This document shows positions 7,886-17,560 of a stretch of DNA of 64,000 bases, one piece after another. Origin of the DNA: JAGXLC01 sp964585385 (lineage in GTDB: Bacteria > Bacteroidota > Bacteroidia > Bacteroidales > UBA12077); NCBI GenBank assembly GCA_964585385.1, contig CAZPDP010000001.1:193293-257292 (forward strand). The letters run 5' to 3'. Within the stretch, counting starts at the first letter, position 1, and each line of letters opens with the position of its first letter. The notes beneath the pieces are model-generated. The model saw nothing but the letters and a program-made list of their open reading frames with translations, was not told the origin of the DNA and ran no database searches. Made by a program: the position numbers and the translations under genes.

Positions 7886-10036
7886 TTATAGGTTCTCATC
7901 AAAATATTCAGTTACTTTTTCCATTAGATGGATCCTGTCCTTTCCTCGTACATTATGCTTATGCCTGGGATATGTAAAATAATCCACCTGAACACCTTCC
8001 TTAATACATTCTCTCAGGAAACTCAGACTGTGCTGAGGGACTACAATATCATCAATGTATCCGTTTACTATTAGCAGCTCACCTTTAAGATTTTTGACAT
8101 AATGTTTCAGATTAGCATTTTTATATCCTTCAGGATTTTCTTGTGGTGTATCCATGTATCTTTCTCCATACATTATTTCATAATATGACCAGTCAATAAC
8201 AGGTCCTCCGGCCACTCCAACCTTAAATGAATCCGGCTTTTTCAGCATCATTGATGTGGTCATAAATCCACCATAACTCCATCCATGAACTCCAATCCGG
8301 TTTGTATCCACATAGCCCAGTTCTTTAAGGATTTTTACTCCCTGCATCTGGTCTGACAATTCGTATTTTCCTAACTGCCTGTGTATGATGTTTTCAAATT
8401 CAAAACCCCGCGCCTTTGTTCCCCGGTTATCAAGCGTTAGCATTACATAGCCTTTTTGAGCCATGAAATGCTGCCATAATCTGGCACCCTCCAACCAGCG
8501 GTTTTGCACCAGTTGGGAATGGGGTCCGCCGTAAACATAAATGATTGCAGGGTAAGTCTTATCAGGATTAAAATTTGAAGGTTTAATCAACCGGTAATAC
8601 AAATCCGTCTCGCCATCGCTTGTTTTTGTAGTCGAAATAGTAGCTTCACCCAGATTGTAATCCGATAGCGGGTTTTTTGCCTGAAGCAGTTGCTTGATTG
8701 TTTTGCCTTCACCATCCAGAACGTCAATATTTTTTGGAATTGACATATTGGAGTATTCATCTAGAATGTATTGTCCTGTAGAATTAACCTGGGTCCTGTG
8801 AACACCCTCTTCATTTGTTAGCCGGAGAATTCCGGGCTCTTTGATACTAGTTTTGTAAAGATGTCTTTCAAGGGGTGAATCTTTTGTTGCAGAGAAATAA
8901 ATATTCTTTCCCTCCTGGTCTATTGTAACCGAACCATTGATAATTTCCCATTCACCATGGGTAATTTGTTTTATTAGGTCACCTTTTGTATTGTAAAGAT
9001 AAAGATGATTGTAACCGTCACGGCGGCTTAGCCATAGAAATTGATGGTTCTGTCCGGGAATAAACTGAATGGGTGTTAAAGGTTCAACATATTTATCATG
9101 TTTTTCTTCAAACAAGGTTTGAACCCGTTCTCCTGTGGAAGCATCATACTGGTTTAACTTCATATGGTTCTGTTCCCGGTTGAGAACTGCCACATAGATA
9201 AATTTCCCTTCAGGCCCCCATACAACATTTGTCAGAAATTTATCTTTTGGTTTTCCTGTTTGCAGGTAGAGTGTATTTTCTGAATTCAGATTATAAATAC
9301 CAATTGTAACATGATGACTTTTCATTCCCGCCATGGGATATTTAATTTTATCAAGGCTGGCTATTCTCTGGGTGATATCCACCAGCGGGTAGTCGGTTAC
9401 CATGCTTTCGTCTTTTTTGTAAAAGGCCAGCTTTTTGCCATCAGGCGACCAGAAGGTTCCTTTAGAAATACCAAATTCTCTGCGGTGAACTTCCTGCCCA
9501 TAAACAATTTCTTTGTTGTCTTCATGACTAATTTGATGTTTTTCCCTGTTAAAACCTTTAATATACAGGTTGTTTTCAAGGGTATAAGCTATGGATTTGC
9601 TCCCGTAATCAAAATCATTATTTGTTGCATTCTCTGGTAATTTTAATGAATCCAGCATTGTTTTGTTCATGGCATCTAAGAGGTAATGATTGTTATTATG
9701 ATTAAAGGTTATTACTTTTTCGTTAATCCATTTAATCCGGGGAATTTTTTTTAATTCATTATCCCCTTGTAAACCTGTCATCTTATTCAGTTCCTTTAAT
9801 TTAAGCAGGGTATCAGCATTGTTTTTGTTGGGTTGGTTTGTTAGGATGTAATCTTTTCCAGCATACATATAATTATTCGTACCCGGAATCCATTGAAGTT
9901 GTGATAAATCTTCAGGATAGAGAGAGGTCCATTGTCCAATCACAGCCTCTTCAATAGTGAGTTTTTTATCCTGGCCTAAGCTATAACAGGGTAAAAGTAA
10001 GATGAATAACAGAGTGCTTGTTAATACCTTTTTCAT
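7886..10036 (-). CDS. S9B dipeptidyl peptidase IV family protein, exported
   Basis: A 716-residue secreted serine peptidase releasing N-terminal dipeptides (family role). Signal peptide at residues 1-21 (MKKVLTSTLLFILLLPCYSLG). Residues about 50-440 form the DPPIV N-terminal beta-propeller, with a YGQEVHRREFGISKGTFWSPDG segment. The catalytic alpha/beta-hydrolase domain has YGGPHSQLV, the nucleophile in GWSYGG (S587), an Asp pair in GYIDDIVV and the His in YPRHKHN near the end. All three catalytic positions are intact. It is probably periplasmic or surface-exposed and used in peptide nutrition. The divergent sodium/solute symporter gene starts 116 bases away and could take up a product, but this is inference. 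Confidence 0.93.
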   Translation of the reverse strand: MKKVLTSTLLFILLLPCYSLGQDKKLTIEEAVIGQWTSLYPEDLSQLQWIPGTNNYMYAGKDYILTNQPNKNNADTLLKLKELNKMTGLQGDNELKKIPRIKWINEKVITFNHNNNHYLLDAMNKTMLDSLKLPENATNNDFDYGSKSIAYTLENNLYIKGFNREKHQISHEDNKEIVYGQEVHRREFGISKGTFWSPDGKKLAFYKKDESMVTDYPLVDITQRIASLDKIKYPMAGMKSHHVTIGIYNLNSENTLYLQTGKPKDKFLTNVVWGPEGKFIYVAVLNREQNHMKLNQYDASTGERVQTLFEEKHDKYVEPLTPIQFIPGQNHQFLWLSRRDGYNHLYLYNTKGDLIKQITHGEWEIINGSVTIDQEGKNIYFSATKDSPLERHLYKTSIKEPGILRLTNEEGVHRTQVNSTGQYILDEYSNMSIPKNIDVLDGEGKTIKQLLQAKNPLSDYNLGEATISTTKTSDGETDLYYRLIKPSNFNPDKTYPAIIYVYGGPHSQLVQNRWLEGARLWQHFMAQKGYVMLTLDNRGTKARGFEFENIIHRQLGKYELSDQMQGVKILKELGYVDTNRIGVHGWSYGGFMTTSMMLKKPDSFKVGVAGGPVIDWSYYEIMYGERYMDTPQENPEGYKNANLKHYVKNLKGELLIVNGYIDDIVVPQHSLSFLRECIKEGVQVDYFTYPRHKHNVRGKDRIHLMEKVTEYFDENL

Positions 10037-10152
10037 AATTTATAGTTTTAATGTTGTATTAATAATATTTAGCATTAGATTTGAAGTTCCAAATTGGTCG
10101 GATAAACATATAAATTTTTGTTGACTTTTGAAGAATTTAATGTTTACAAGCT

Positions 10153-11895
10153 ATGGAATTGAAATTAATTGACTGGCTGCTAATAGTATTATATGTCGCG
10201 GTAGCCATTTATATAGGATTCCGTTATAAGAAAAAAGCAGGGAGAAGCCTTGCGGATTATTTTCTGGGCGGGAGGAAACTACCCTGGTTCATAGCCGGAA
10301 TATCTATGGTAGCCACTACCTTTGCGGCTGATACTCCACTTGCCGTAACAGAACTGGTTAATAAACACGGAATTTCGGGTAATTGGCTCTGGTGGAATAT
10401 GCTGATAGGAGGTATGTTAACCACCTTTTTCTTTGCCGATTTATGGAGGAAAGCCAATGTGTTAACAGAGCTTGAATTCATTGAATTACGCTATAGTGGG
10501 AAGGCTGCGGCGTTTTTGCGTGGCTTTAAATCCATCTACCTTGGTTTGTTTATTAATATTCTTATCTTAAGTTGGGTTAATCTTGCCCTGGAATCCATTT
10601 TACAGGTTTTTTTCAATATTCCGGATGCAACCATTATCTGGTATATTGGTGCGGCTATGCTTATTGCTTCTTTTTATTCTTCACTGTCAGGTTTACTAGG
10701 AGTTGCTATAACAGATGCCATACAGTTTGTTATTGCAATGACCGGCTCAATCGTTCTTGCTATAGTGGTATTGTCCACTGAACAAGTTGGAGGTATTTCA
10801 GGGTTAAAAGCCCAAATTCCCGACTGGGCGTTTAATTTCTTTCCAAAAATAGGAGAGGGTGGTAATCTTTCATCTGCCTTAACCATCAGTGTAGGCACTT
10901 TTTTGGCTTATATCGGAGTTCAGTGGTGGGCTAGCTGGTATCCCGGTGCCGAGCCTGGCGGTGGAGGCTATATTGCTCAACGAATGATGAGTGTTAAGGA
11001 TGGAAGGCATGCCACATGGGCTACGTTGTTTTTCCAGATTGCTCACTATGCTGTAAGGCCCTGGCCCTGGATACTAGTTGCTCTTGCTACTCTGGTACTA
11101 TACCCCAATGTTCCTGCAGGTGAAGAAAGACTGGGTTATGTTTTAGCCATAAGAGATTATTTACCGCCGGGTTTAACAGGTTTGCTTCTGGTTGCTCTTC
11201 TTGCAGCGTACATGAGTACAGTTTCAACTCAACTTAACTGGGGGGCGAGTTTTATAGTGAACGATTTTTACAAACGGTTTTTATATAAGAGTAAAGGGGA
11301 TAAAAACAATGAAAGGCACTATGTTTTGGCCGGTAGGTTGCTGACTCTAATTATTATGGTCCTGTCACTTTATGTGACTACAATCGTGAAATCCATCACC
11401 CAGGTATGGCACTTTTTGCTGGAATGTGGAGCAGGACTCGGGCTTGTGTTGATATTAAGATGGTATTGGCAAAGGATAAATGCATGGAGCGAGATTACTG
11501 CAACAGTCGTGCCTTTTGTTGTTTTTGCCGTTGTAAAGTACCATTATAGTCTTGAATTTCCTGTAAGTTTTTTCATTACCGTTGGCATAACCACGACTTC
11601 ATGGATCATCATAACTTTTGTTACCCCGCGGACAAAATACAGTACTTTACGTGATTTTTTTCATCGGGTTCAGCCACCGGGAGTATGGAAAATAGACAAG
11701 TCAATCACAGAAGAAAAAAATAAACGAATTCCCGGATTGCTGTTATGCTGGTTGGGAGCTATCCTTTTCACCTATTCAATTCTGTTCTTTACAGGCAAAG
11801 CGCTTTTTGCAGAATGGTTATGGGCAGGGGTGTGGCTACTATTGTCACTCCTGGGATTTCTGATATTAAAGCAGAATATGAAAAGGCTTTTTTAA
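10153..11895 (+). CDS. Sodium:solute symporter (SSS family)
   Basis: A 580-residue inner-membrane transporter with about 13-14 hydrophobic helices. Family marks are KAGRSLADYFLGGRKLPWF (residues about 27-45), ATTFAADTPLAVTEL, and the unwound central helix region YSSLSGLLGVAITDAIQF (about 175-192). WWASWYPGAEPGGGGYIAQRMMS (about 256-278) is typical of a Bacteroidota SSS subgroup often annotated simply as Na+:solute symporter. The solute cannot be told from sequence. It is divergent from the DPP IV gene. No terminator is obvious before the next lipoprotein gene 80 bases downstream. Confidence 0.9.
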   Translation: MELKLIDWLLIVLYVAVAIYIGFRYKKKAGRSLADYFLGGRKLPWFIAGISMVATTFAADTPLAVTELVNKHGISGNWLWWNMLIGGMLTTFFFADLWRKANVLTELEFIELRYSGKAAAFLRGFKSIYLGLFINILILSWVNLALESILQVFFNIPDATIIWYIGAAMLIASFYSSLSGLLGVAITDAIQFVIAMTGSIVLAIVVLSTEQVGGISGLKAQIPDWAFNFFPKIGEGGNLSSALTISVGTFLAYIGVQWWASWYPGAEPGGGGYIAQRMMSVKDGRHATWATLFFQIAHYAVRPWPWILVALATLVLYPNVPAGEERLGYVLAIRDYLPPGLTGLLLVALLAAYMSTVSTQLNWGASFIVNDFYKRFLYKSKGDKNNERHYVLAGRLLTLIIMVLSLYVTTIVKSITQVWHFLLECGAGLGLVLILRWYWQRINAWSEITATVVPFVVFAVVKYHYSLEFPVSFFITVGITTTSWIIITFVTPRTKYSTLRDFFHRVQPPGVWKIDKSITEEKNKRIPGLLLCWLGAILFTYSILFFTGKALFAEWLWAGVWLLLSLLGFLILKQNMKRLF

Positions 11896-11975
11896 TAATG
11901 ATTTATTCAAATAACAACAAAACTTTGATAATTCAAGGATTTTTATTTAATTAGCAATGAATTAAGGTTATATCA

Positions 11976-12896
11976 ATGAAAGAAAATATTTTCAGTCATA
12001 TATTAAGACGCCTTGTTAAACCAATAATTATATATTTTCTGGCAACAGCTCTTTTTGCATGCACAAAAGATAAAGACAAAAGAGCGCCGGAAGGCGAAGT
12101 AACTCATGGCAAGATTGACACAGCCAGTGTCCTGTTAAAATATGATGAAACTGTATTTACTTTGCCATCCCCATATCAGGCTACTTATGCAATAAAAGAA
12201 AGAGAAATAATTTTTAATGAGAACCTGCTTAATCCTGTTGAGAATTATAAAAATTATACCTCCAGTTTCAAGCAAGCCCTGAATATTGGCATTTATGGAA
12301 CTGACCTGGGATATCTTAACCTCTATGATAACACAACGGCTGGGATATCTTATTTTTCGGCTATTAAAAAACTTTCCGAAAAACTCGGAATCAGTGATGC
12401 AATTCATCAGTCCAGGATTCATAAAATTGAGAGAAACCTGGGAGATAAAGATTCACTGATGTTCTTCCTGGCAAACACATACCGCTTATTCGACAGTTAT
12501 TTGAAAAATAATAACAGAACAGAAATTGGAGCACTGATAATTGCCGGAGGATGGATAGAGAGCATTTATATTTTATCTCAGACATTATTGCATACGGATG
12601 ATCGGATATTGGTGAACCGCCTGGGTGAGCAAAAACACCCGCTGAATAATCTTATAGAGTTGCTCTCTTCTTACTATTATGACTCGGATAAATATACTAA
12701 CCTGATAGATGAGCTCGTGGATTTAGCTTACGAGTTTGACGGTATTATTTACAATTATTACTATGAAAAACCGGAAGTTTATCCTGAAAAGAAACTAACC
12801 GTAATTAAAAGTAATTCCACTGTTGTCATATCAGAATATCATTTACGAACAATAGCAAATAAAGTCGCCAAATTGCGTCAAAATATTATTGAATAA
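11976..12896 (+). CDS. Lipoprotein of unknown function (paralogue A of the gene at 26475)
   Basis: A 306-residue outer- or inner-membrane lipoprotein: a hydrophobic segment (about 17-30) ends in the lipobox LFAC with the Cys at about residue 31, followed by a charged linker. The body is mostly helical. It is clearly related to the 310-residue lipoprotein at 26475-27407: both contain (N/P)xLLNPV, then ALN(I/L)G(I/V)Y.TDL.Y..LYD.T...I.Y..A.KK..E.LGI, and later an IIGGWIE or LIGGWVE patch. No function is known to me. The stop codon overlaps the next start (TAATG at 12894-12898), so it is translationally coupled to the 147-residue protein and then to the ABC transporter. Confidence 0.75.
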   Translation: MKENIFSHILRRLVKPIIIYFLATALFACTKDKDKRAPEGEVTHGKIDTASVLLKYDETVFTLPSPYQATYAIKEREIIFNENLLNPVENYKNYTSSFKQALNIGIYGTDLGYLNLYDNTTAGISYFSAIKKLSEKLGISDAIHQSRIHKIERNLGDKDSLMFFLANTYRLFDSYLKNNNRTEIGALIIAGGWIESIYILSQTLLHTDDRILVNRLGEQKHPLNNLIELLSSYYYDSDKYTNLIDELVDLAYEFDGIIYNYYYEKPEVYPEKKLTVIKSNSTVVISEYHLRTIANKVAKLRQNIIE

Positions 12897-13339
12897 TGGC
12901 CAGAATAGTATTCTTTATATTACCACTCCTGTTCTTTTTAGCTCAAAATTCAACGGGGCAGGACAAACCCCTTAACAATTCATTTGAAAACTGTCCCAAT
13001 TTGTTTAGTAAGGATTTTGTATCCACAGGCCAGGATTATGTAGCAAAACTGGATCAAAACAACAAGGCGACTTTTCATACCACTTTTTACGGAGGCACCC
13101 AATACCGAATAGCGGCCTGCAGTAATTTTCAGAAACCCAGGTTGATTCTTAAAGTTTACGATACTGAAAAGAACTTGTTATTTAATAATGTGGAATATGA
13201 TTACACACCTTACTGGAATTTAGCTTTCACTTCAACAGTAGATTGTATTATTGAAATTTCTGTAGAGTCAGAGCAAAATTTAAAAAAACCTGTGAAGTTA
13301 TTGATTGGATTTAAAAAGAAATCCCTTAACTTTGAATAG
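12896..13339 (+). CDS. Exported 147-aa protein (paralogue A of the gene at 26018)
   Basis: Signal peptide at residues 1-22 (FFILPLLFFLAQNSTG) followed by a small, probably beta-sandwich domain. It has the same length and plan as the 147-residue protein at 26018-26461. Shared segments include (K/H)TTFY.G.(Q/N)YR(I/V)..C (about residues 60-77) and a following LI.KVYD...N(L/V)LF(N/D)N stretch. Such a domain could bind a ligand or carbohydrate, but nothing proves it. The gene overlaps the lipoprotein stop by one base and is 28 bases from the ABC transporter start, which argues for one operon. Confidence 0.7.
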   Translation: MARIVFFILPLLFFLAQNSTGQDKPLNNSFENCPNLFSKDFVSTGQDYVAKLDQNNKATFHTTFYGGTQYRIAACSNFQKPRLILKVYDTEKNLLFNNVEYDYTPYWNLAFTSTVDCIIEISVESEQNLKKPVKLLIGFKKKSLNFE

Positions 13340-13367
13340 TTGAGTTATTGACTAATACCAATTAAAA

Positions 13368-16300
13368 ATGAGTGAGCCGATATTAAAAGCATTAATGCAA
13401 CTATTTGCAATTATTGCTCACCCAACAAGTGATGCCGGGGAAAGACGAGCCATCGTAGACTATTTTCTCAAAAGGCAAATTAACCAGGAAGCAGCAAAGA
13501 GATATCTCGAAGTATTTGATGATTATTATGCTGAACACCAGGAGAAATTAAAGGAAAAGGATAGAAGAAAGAAACGTACGTCTTCCAGCTCTGTCCGTGT
13601 ACTCAAGATATGTACCGAAATAAATGAAGAACTTACCCAGAAGCAAAAAAATGTGGTTCTGGTTCGTTTGCTTGAGTTTATTAAGTCAGGCCAGGAAATA
13701 ACAGAGCAGGAGATGATTTTTTTAACCACTGTTGCAGAGACTTTTAATGTTCCTGATGAAGAATTTGAACTCATCAAAAGTTTTGTTCTTAATTCCTTTG
13801 AAGAACTGCCCCACTCTAAGGAGATTCTTATTATCGACAGCAATGAAACATTTGATGTTCCAAATATGAAACATATGTGCTCACCGAATCTTGAAGGTGA
13901 GCTCAGGATTATAGAAGTCCCCTCTACTTCTATGTATTTTGTGAGGTATATCGGATCCAGCGAATTATACCTTAATGGTCAGCTTCTTGAGCAGGATAAA
14001 GTTTATGTTCTAAACGTCGGGGCATCGATAAGGAGCTCAAAAGTAAACCCCATCTACTATGGAGATATCATAAGCCTTTTCAACATTGAAAGAATTAAAA
14101 CCCGGATAACTTTTGAAGCTAAAAATATTGAATATAAATTCACGAGTGGAGAGAAAGGCCTCAGGGAATTGAACTTTAGCGAAGAATCCGGGAAGATGAT
14201 AGGTATTATGGGTGCCAGTGGTGCTGGTAAATCCACTCTGCTTAATGTGCTCAACGGTACATATAAACCTACAGAGGGTGAAGTTTTGATTAATGGAGTT
14301 AATATTCACGAAGAAAGCGAAAAAATTGAAGGTCTGATCGGTTATGTGTCACAGGACGATCTTTTAATTGAAGAACTTACTGTTTACCAAAACCTTTATT
14401 TTAATGCAAAGCTTTGTTTTGCCCATTATAGTAGAGAGGAACTTGAAGAGGTAGTGAATGACACCCTGGAAGATTTAGGTCTCTATGATATAAAGGATAT
14501 GGTTGTGGGTAGTCCGCTGAATAAAAAAATCAGCGGTGGACAGAGAAAACGACTGAACATTACATTGGAACTTATCCGTGAACCTGCTGTTCTATTTCTG
14601 GATGAACCTACTTCAGGATTATCCTCCAGGGACTCGGAAAATATACTCGACCTTCTCAAAGAATTAACCCTGAAAGGTAAGCTGGTATTTGCAGTTATTC
14701 ATCAGCCCTCCTCAGACATTTTTAAGATGTTTGATAAATTAATGATTCTTGATCAGGGTGGTTACCTAATATATGCAGGTGAACCTATTGAATCCCTTAT
14801 ATATTTTAAATCCAGCATACAGCATGCCGACTGGAATGAAAGTGAATGTCCCGTTTGTGGTAATGTAAACCCGGAGCAAATTTTCAACATCGTAGAAGCG
14901 AAAGTGCTTGATGAATACGGTAATTTTACAACAAACCGTAAGATTTCCCCGATGGAGTGGAAGGAGAAATTTGAAAATTCGGAAGTAAAAATACAGCAGG
15001 AAAAGCCCAAAACAACGGGAGAGATGCCTGAAATTCATTTTAAAATACCCAATAAGTTCAAACAATTTCTGATTTTTACAAAGCGTGATGTGCTGTCAAA
15101 GCTTTCAAACACCCAATATCTATTTATTAATTTTTTCGAGGCTCCTGTTCTGGCTTTTATCCTTGCTTATATTGTTAAATATTACAACATAAACAGTGAA
15201 TACGGCTATACACTTGCTTCTAACAGCAACATTCCGGTTTATATATTTATGGCTGTTATTGTTGCTCTATTTATTGGATTGACAGTTAGTGCGGAAGAAA
15301 TTATCAAAGACCGGAAGATCTTAAAACGGGAGGCTTTTCTTAATTTAAGCTGGAACAGTTATTTGTTTTCAAAGATTGCAGTGCTTTTCACTCTTTCAGC
15401 TGTCCAGGCCCTGTTATTTGTGGTGGTGGGGAACGCTATTATTGAAATAAAAGGCATGTATTTTGAGTACTGGTTAATTCTGTTCAGTACATGGTGTTTT
15501 GCTAATCTGCTGGGACTTGTTATTTCTGATAGTTTTAAAACGGTCATTACGATTTACATATTAATTCCTTTCCTTATTATTCCTCAGCTTCTTTTGAGTG
15601 GAATAATAGTGCCTTTTGAGAAACTGAATCCGAAGATTTCAAATCCTGAAAATATTCCTTTCTACGGTGAAATTATAACAGCACGGTGGTCTTATGAGGC
15701 GCTTGCTGTATATCAGTTCAAAAATAATGAATATGAAGAACTTTTCTATCCTTATGATAAGGCAATGAGCGTGGCCGATTTTAAAAAGAATTACTGGATG
15801 CCAACTATTCAGAATAAAATAAGTTTTTGTGAAAGAAATTTGGACGACAAGAATAGTAAATCTGAAATTGTTGATAATTTAAAACTTATTCGAAATGAAA
15901 TTGGAAAAGAGCTTGAAAGCGAATCTTCCAGGATTGTGAAATTTAATTCCCTGGATAAACTCACCTATGATAAAATTGATAAACAAGTTTTTAAGGAGTT
16001 GGATGATTATTTCAAATTACTCAAGAGATATTATATTAAATTATACAACAAAGCAAGTTCTAAAAAAGATTCCCGGGTAAGCAAAATGCAGACGGATAGT
16101 GCATCCAGGCAGGCATTCCTTAGACTAAAGCGTAATCACCACAATGAAAAACTTGAGGAGTTTGTTAAAAATTCCAACGAAATTACAAGAATCATAGAGT
16201 ACGATGATGAGCTCATTCAGAAGATTGATCCTGTATTTTTAGACCCTGAAAATGAATTTATAAAAGCCCATTTTTATGCTCCCAGGAAACAATTTTTGGG

Positions 16301-16460
16301 TGAGTATTATGATACTTTTAATGTAAATGTCATTGTAGTCTGGTTTATGAGTATATTGCTCTACATTATTCTCTATTTCAGATTGCTTAGGAAGGCTTTG
16401 ACATACGCAGAGAATAAACAATTCATAAAAGTAAAAACAGCCAACGGCAAGAAAAAGTAA
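13368..16460 (+). CDS. TerB-like/FHA-like fused ABCG-type ABC transporter, 1030 aa
   Basis: Single polypeptide with ATPase and permease. Residues 1-145 are a charged helical domain resembling TerB-like modules, and about 150-245 is a beta-rich part that looks like a degenerate FHA domain. The ATPase follows: Walker A GASGAGKST (about 282-290), signature SGGQRKR (about 389) and Walker B VLFLDEPTSG (about 408). An ABC2-type membrane domain follows, with hydrophobic helices at about 586-605, 621-645, 666-690 and 700-750. A roughly 220-residue soluble segment separates these from a last helix at about 986-1008. The order ATPase-then-membrane is that of ABCG exporters. It ends an operon with a lipoprotein and an exported protein, so an envelope or lipid export role is plausible (inference). 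Its last codons form a terminator stem. Confidence 0.85.
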   Translation: MSEPILKALMQLFAIIAHPTSDAGERRAIVDYFLKRQINQEAAKRYLEVFDDYYAEHQEKLKEKDRRKKRTSSSSVRVLKICTEINEELTQKQKNVVLVRLLEFIKSGQEITEQEMIFLTTVAETFNVPDEEFELIKSFVLNSFEELPHSKEILIIDSNETFDVPNMKHMCSPNLEGELRIIEVPSTSMYFVRYIGSSELYLNGQLLEQDKVYVLNVGASIRSSKVNPIYYGDIISLFNIERIKTRITFEAKNIEYKFTSGEKGLRELNFSEESGKMIGIMGASGAGKSTLLNVLNGTYKPTEGEVLINGVNIHEESEKIEGLIGYVSQDDLLIEELTVYQNLYFNAKLCFAHYSREELEEVVNDTLEDLGLYDIKDMVVGSPLNKKISGGQRKRLNITLELIREPAVLFLDEPTSGLSSRDSENILDLLKELTLKGKLVFAVIHQPSSDIFKMFDKLMILDQGGYLIYAGEPIESLIYFKSSIQHADWNESECPVCGNVNPEQIFNIVEAKVLDEYGNFTTNRKISPMEWKEKFENSEVKIQQEKPKTTGEMPEIHFKIPNKFKQFLIFTKRDVLSKLSNTQYLFINFFEAPVLAFILAYIVKYYNINSEYGYTLASNSNIPVYIFMAVIVALFIGLTVSAEEIIKDRKILKREAFLNLSWNSYLFSKIAVLFTLSAVQALLFVVVGNAIIEIKGMYFEYWLILFSTWCFANLLGLVISDSFKTVITIYILIPFLIIPQLLLSGIIVPFEKLNPKISNPENIPFYGEIITARWSYEALAVYQFKNNEYEELFYPYDKAMSVADFKKNYWMPTIQNKISFCERNLDDKNSKSEIVDNLKLIRNEIGKELESESSRIVKFNSLDKLTYDKIDKQVFKELDDYFKLLKRYYIKLYNKASSKKDSRVSKMQTDSASRQAFLRLKRNHHNEKLEEFVKNSNEITRIIEYDDELIQKIDPVFLDPENEFIKAHFYAPRKQFLGEYYDTFNVNVIVVWFMSILLYIILYFRLLRKALTYAENKQFIKVKTANGKKK

Positions 16461-16477
16461 TGCTCGTGGCTGTTTTT
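16433..16477 (+). terminator. Terminator containing the ABC transporter stop codon in its loop
   Basis: AAAAACAGCCA (16433-16443) pairs perfectly with TGGCTGTTTTT (16467-16477). The 23-base loop holds the last codons and the TAA (16458-16460). The T-run makes it a plausible intrinsic terminator for the plus strand. The A-run gives a T-run on the minus strand, so it may also serve the converging SiaB-SiaC transcript. Confidence 0.65.
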
Positions 16478-16506
16478 AATTCGATTTAGATTTGTTTCCC
16501 GGAAAA

Positions 16507-16887
16507 TTATTCCACGATTTCTATCATTTTGAACGGTACACGAATAATGGATTCATAATCTTCCCCGGCTTCCAGCATATCCTCATCATCCTCTTCATAG
16601 TACCAGTTAATGATCACCTCATTTCTGGCTTTTTTTATGGTTTCCAGTTTTTTGAAAATATCCAGAATACATTTTGAGGAACTTGTATTGAAATATTCAA
16701 GCTGGACATTTACGGTTGTTTTGCTTTGGGGATTCTTAGCGTATTCATCCAACCATTCGACTAGGGGTCTGTAGAATTCAATAGAATTTTCTGGTATTGA
16801 CCGGCCTTTGATTTCAATAGTTCCGGCTTCCGGGTCCAGATTTACAGTTGGGGTTTTAGTTGTGCCTTCTATAGATATTGATTCCAT
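16507..16887 (-). CDS. SiaC-like regulatory phosphoprotein (DUF1987)
   Basis: A 126-residue cytoplasmic protein matching the SiaC (DUF1987) family. The family's phosphorylation site lies in YFNTSSSK; the Thr is residue 68, the same number as the regulated Thr in the Pseudomonas aeruginosa protein (family knowledge). The start TPTVNLDPEAGTIEIKGRSIPENS and the FYRPLVEWLDEY helix are characteristic. In Pseudomonas SiaC binds and activates a diguanylate cyclase when unphosphorylated and is phosphorylated by SiaB. Here it follows the SiaB-like gene by 24 bases on the same strand. No diguanylate cyclase or PP2C phosphatase gene is seen nearby, so the target may differ. Confidence 0.85.
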   Translation of the reverse strand: MESISIEGTTKTPTVNLDPEAGTIEIKGRSIPENSIEFYRPLVEWLDEYAKNPQSKTTVNVQLEYFNTSSSKCILDIFKKLETIKKARNEVIINWYYEEDDEDMLEAGEDYESIIRVPFKMIEIVE

Positions 16888-16911
16888 ATTATTAATGTTT
16901 ATTTTCTTGTT

Positions 16912-17457
16912 TTAAACAAATATATCTAAATTAAAAAATGAATAATCTTTATTGTATTCTACAAATTTGTACTCAAGTCTTCCATTTGTTCTCTTGGCCA
17001 TATCAATTAATCCGAGACCTCCTCCTCCTTTTTTGGAAAATTCCTGGTTGTTAAGTATAAATTTGTAAAGATCTTTTAATTCTTCCTTATTCATCGACTT
17101 GATTTTTTCAAGTCGTTCTTTTAACGCATCCACTTTTTCATTTCTTATAAAGTTTCCTGTGGAAACCTTGTAGTATTCATTCTCCATTGCAATTACAAAG
17201 ATTCCGAAATGGACATCAAAACTTCCATTGTAATCATCCGGTAAATCGTCAATATGGTGATATAAATTTTGAAGGCTTTCAACTAATACGTTGTATAGTT
17301 TCTTTTTGATACTTTTTTTATCAACTAAATCTTCGAGTTTTGCATCAATGACTTCCAAAACATTGGTAATTAATTCAGAGGATATACTTCCTTTATAAGC
17401 CAGGATTACATCGCCTGAATTCATTGTAGTGTACAAGTCATCGATATTAAAGCTCAT
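16912..17457 (-). CDS. SiaB-like protein kinase (DUF6272)
   Basis: A 181-residue GHKL-fold kinase relative of the SiaB family, expected to phosphorylate the neighbouring SiaC-like protein. The ATP-site features are the helix LYNVLVESLQNLYHH (N-box equivalent, about residues 58-72) and the glycine-rich GGGGLGLIDMAKR (about 145-157). The ATG at 17457 is preferred over an in-frame TTG 24 bases upstream, because family members start directly before the short helix and the VILAYKGSIS strand. The gene is convergent with the ABC operon and cotranscribed with the SiaC-like gene. Confidence 0.82.
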   Translation of the reverse strand: MSFNIDDLYTTMNSGDVILAYKGSISSELITNVLEVIDAKLEDLVDKKSIKKKLYNVLVESLQNLYHHIDDLPDDYNGSFDVHFGIFVIAMENEYYKVSTGNFIRNEKVDALKERLEKIKSMNKEELKDLYKFILNNQEFSKKGGGGLGLIDMAKRTNGRLEYKFVEYNKDYSFFNLDIFV

Positions 17458-17560
17458 ACAAGCCTTCAAATTACATTCCAATTTTTATAGTATTAACAAA
17501 AATAGAAATTATTACTTTACAATGTAATTATTTTTTCTAAAAATAATCACAATATTCCTT

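Noticed and set aside
17458..17481. Longer N-terminus of the SiaB-like kinase from a TTG at 17481
   Set aside because: The extra eight residues are not family-like and the ATG at 17457 gives the usual start.
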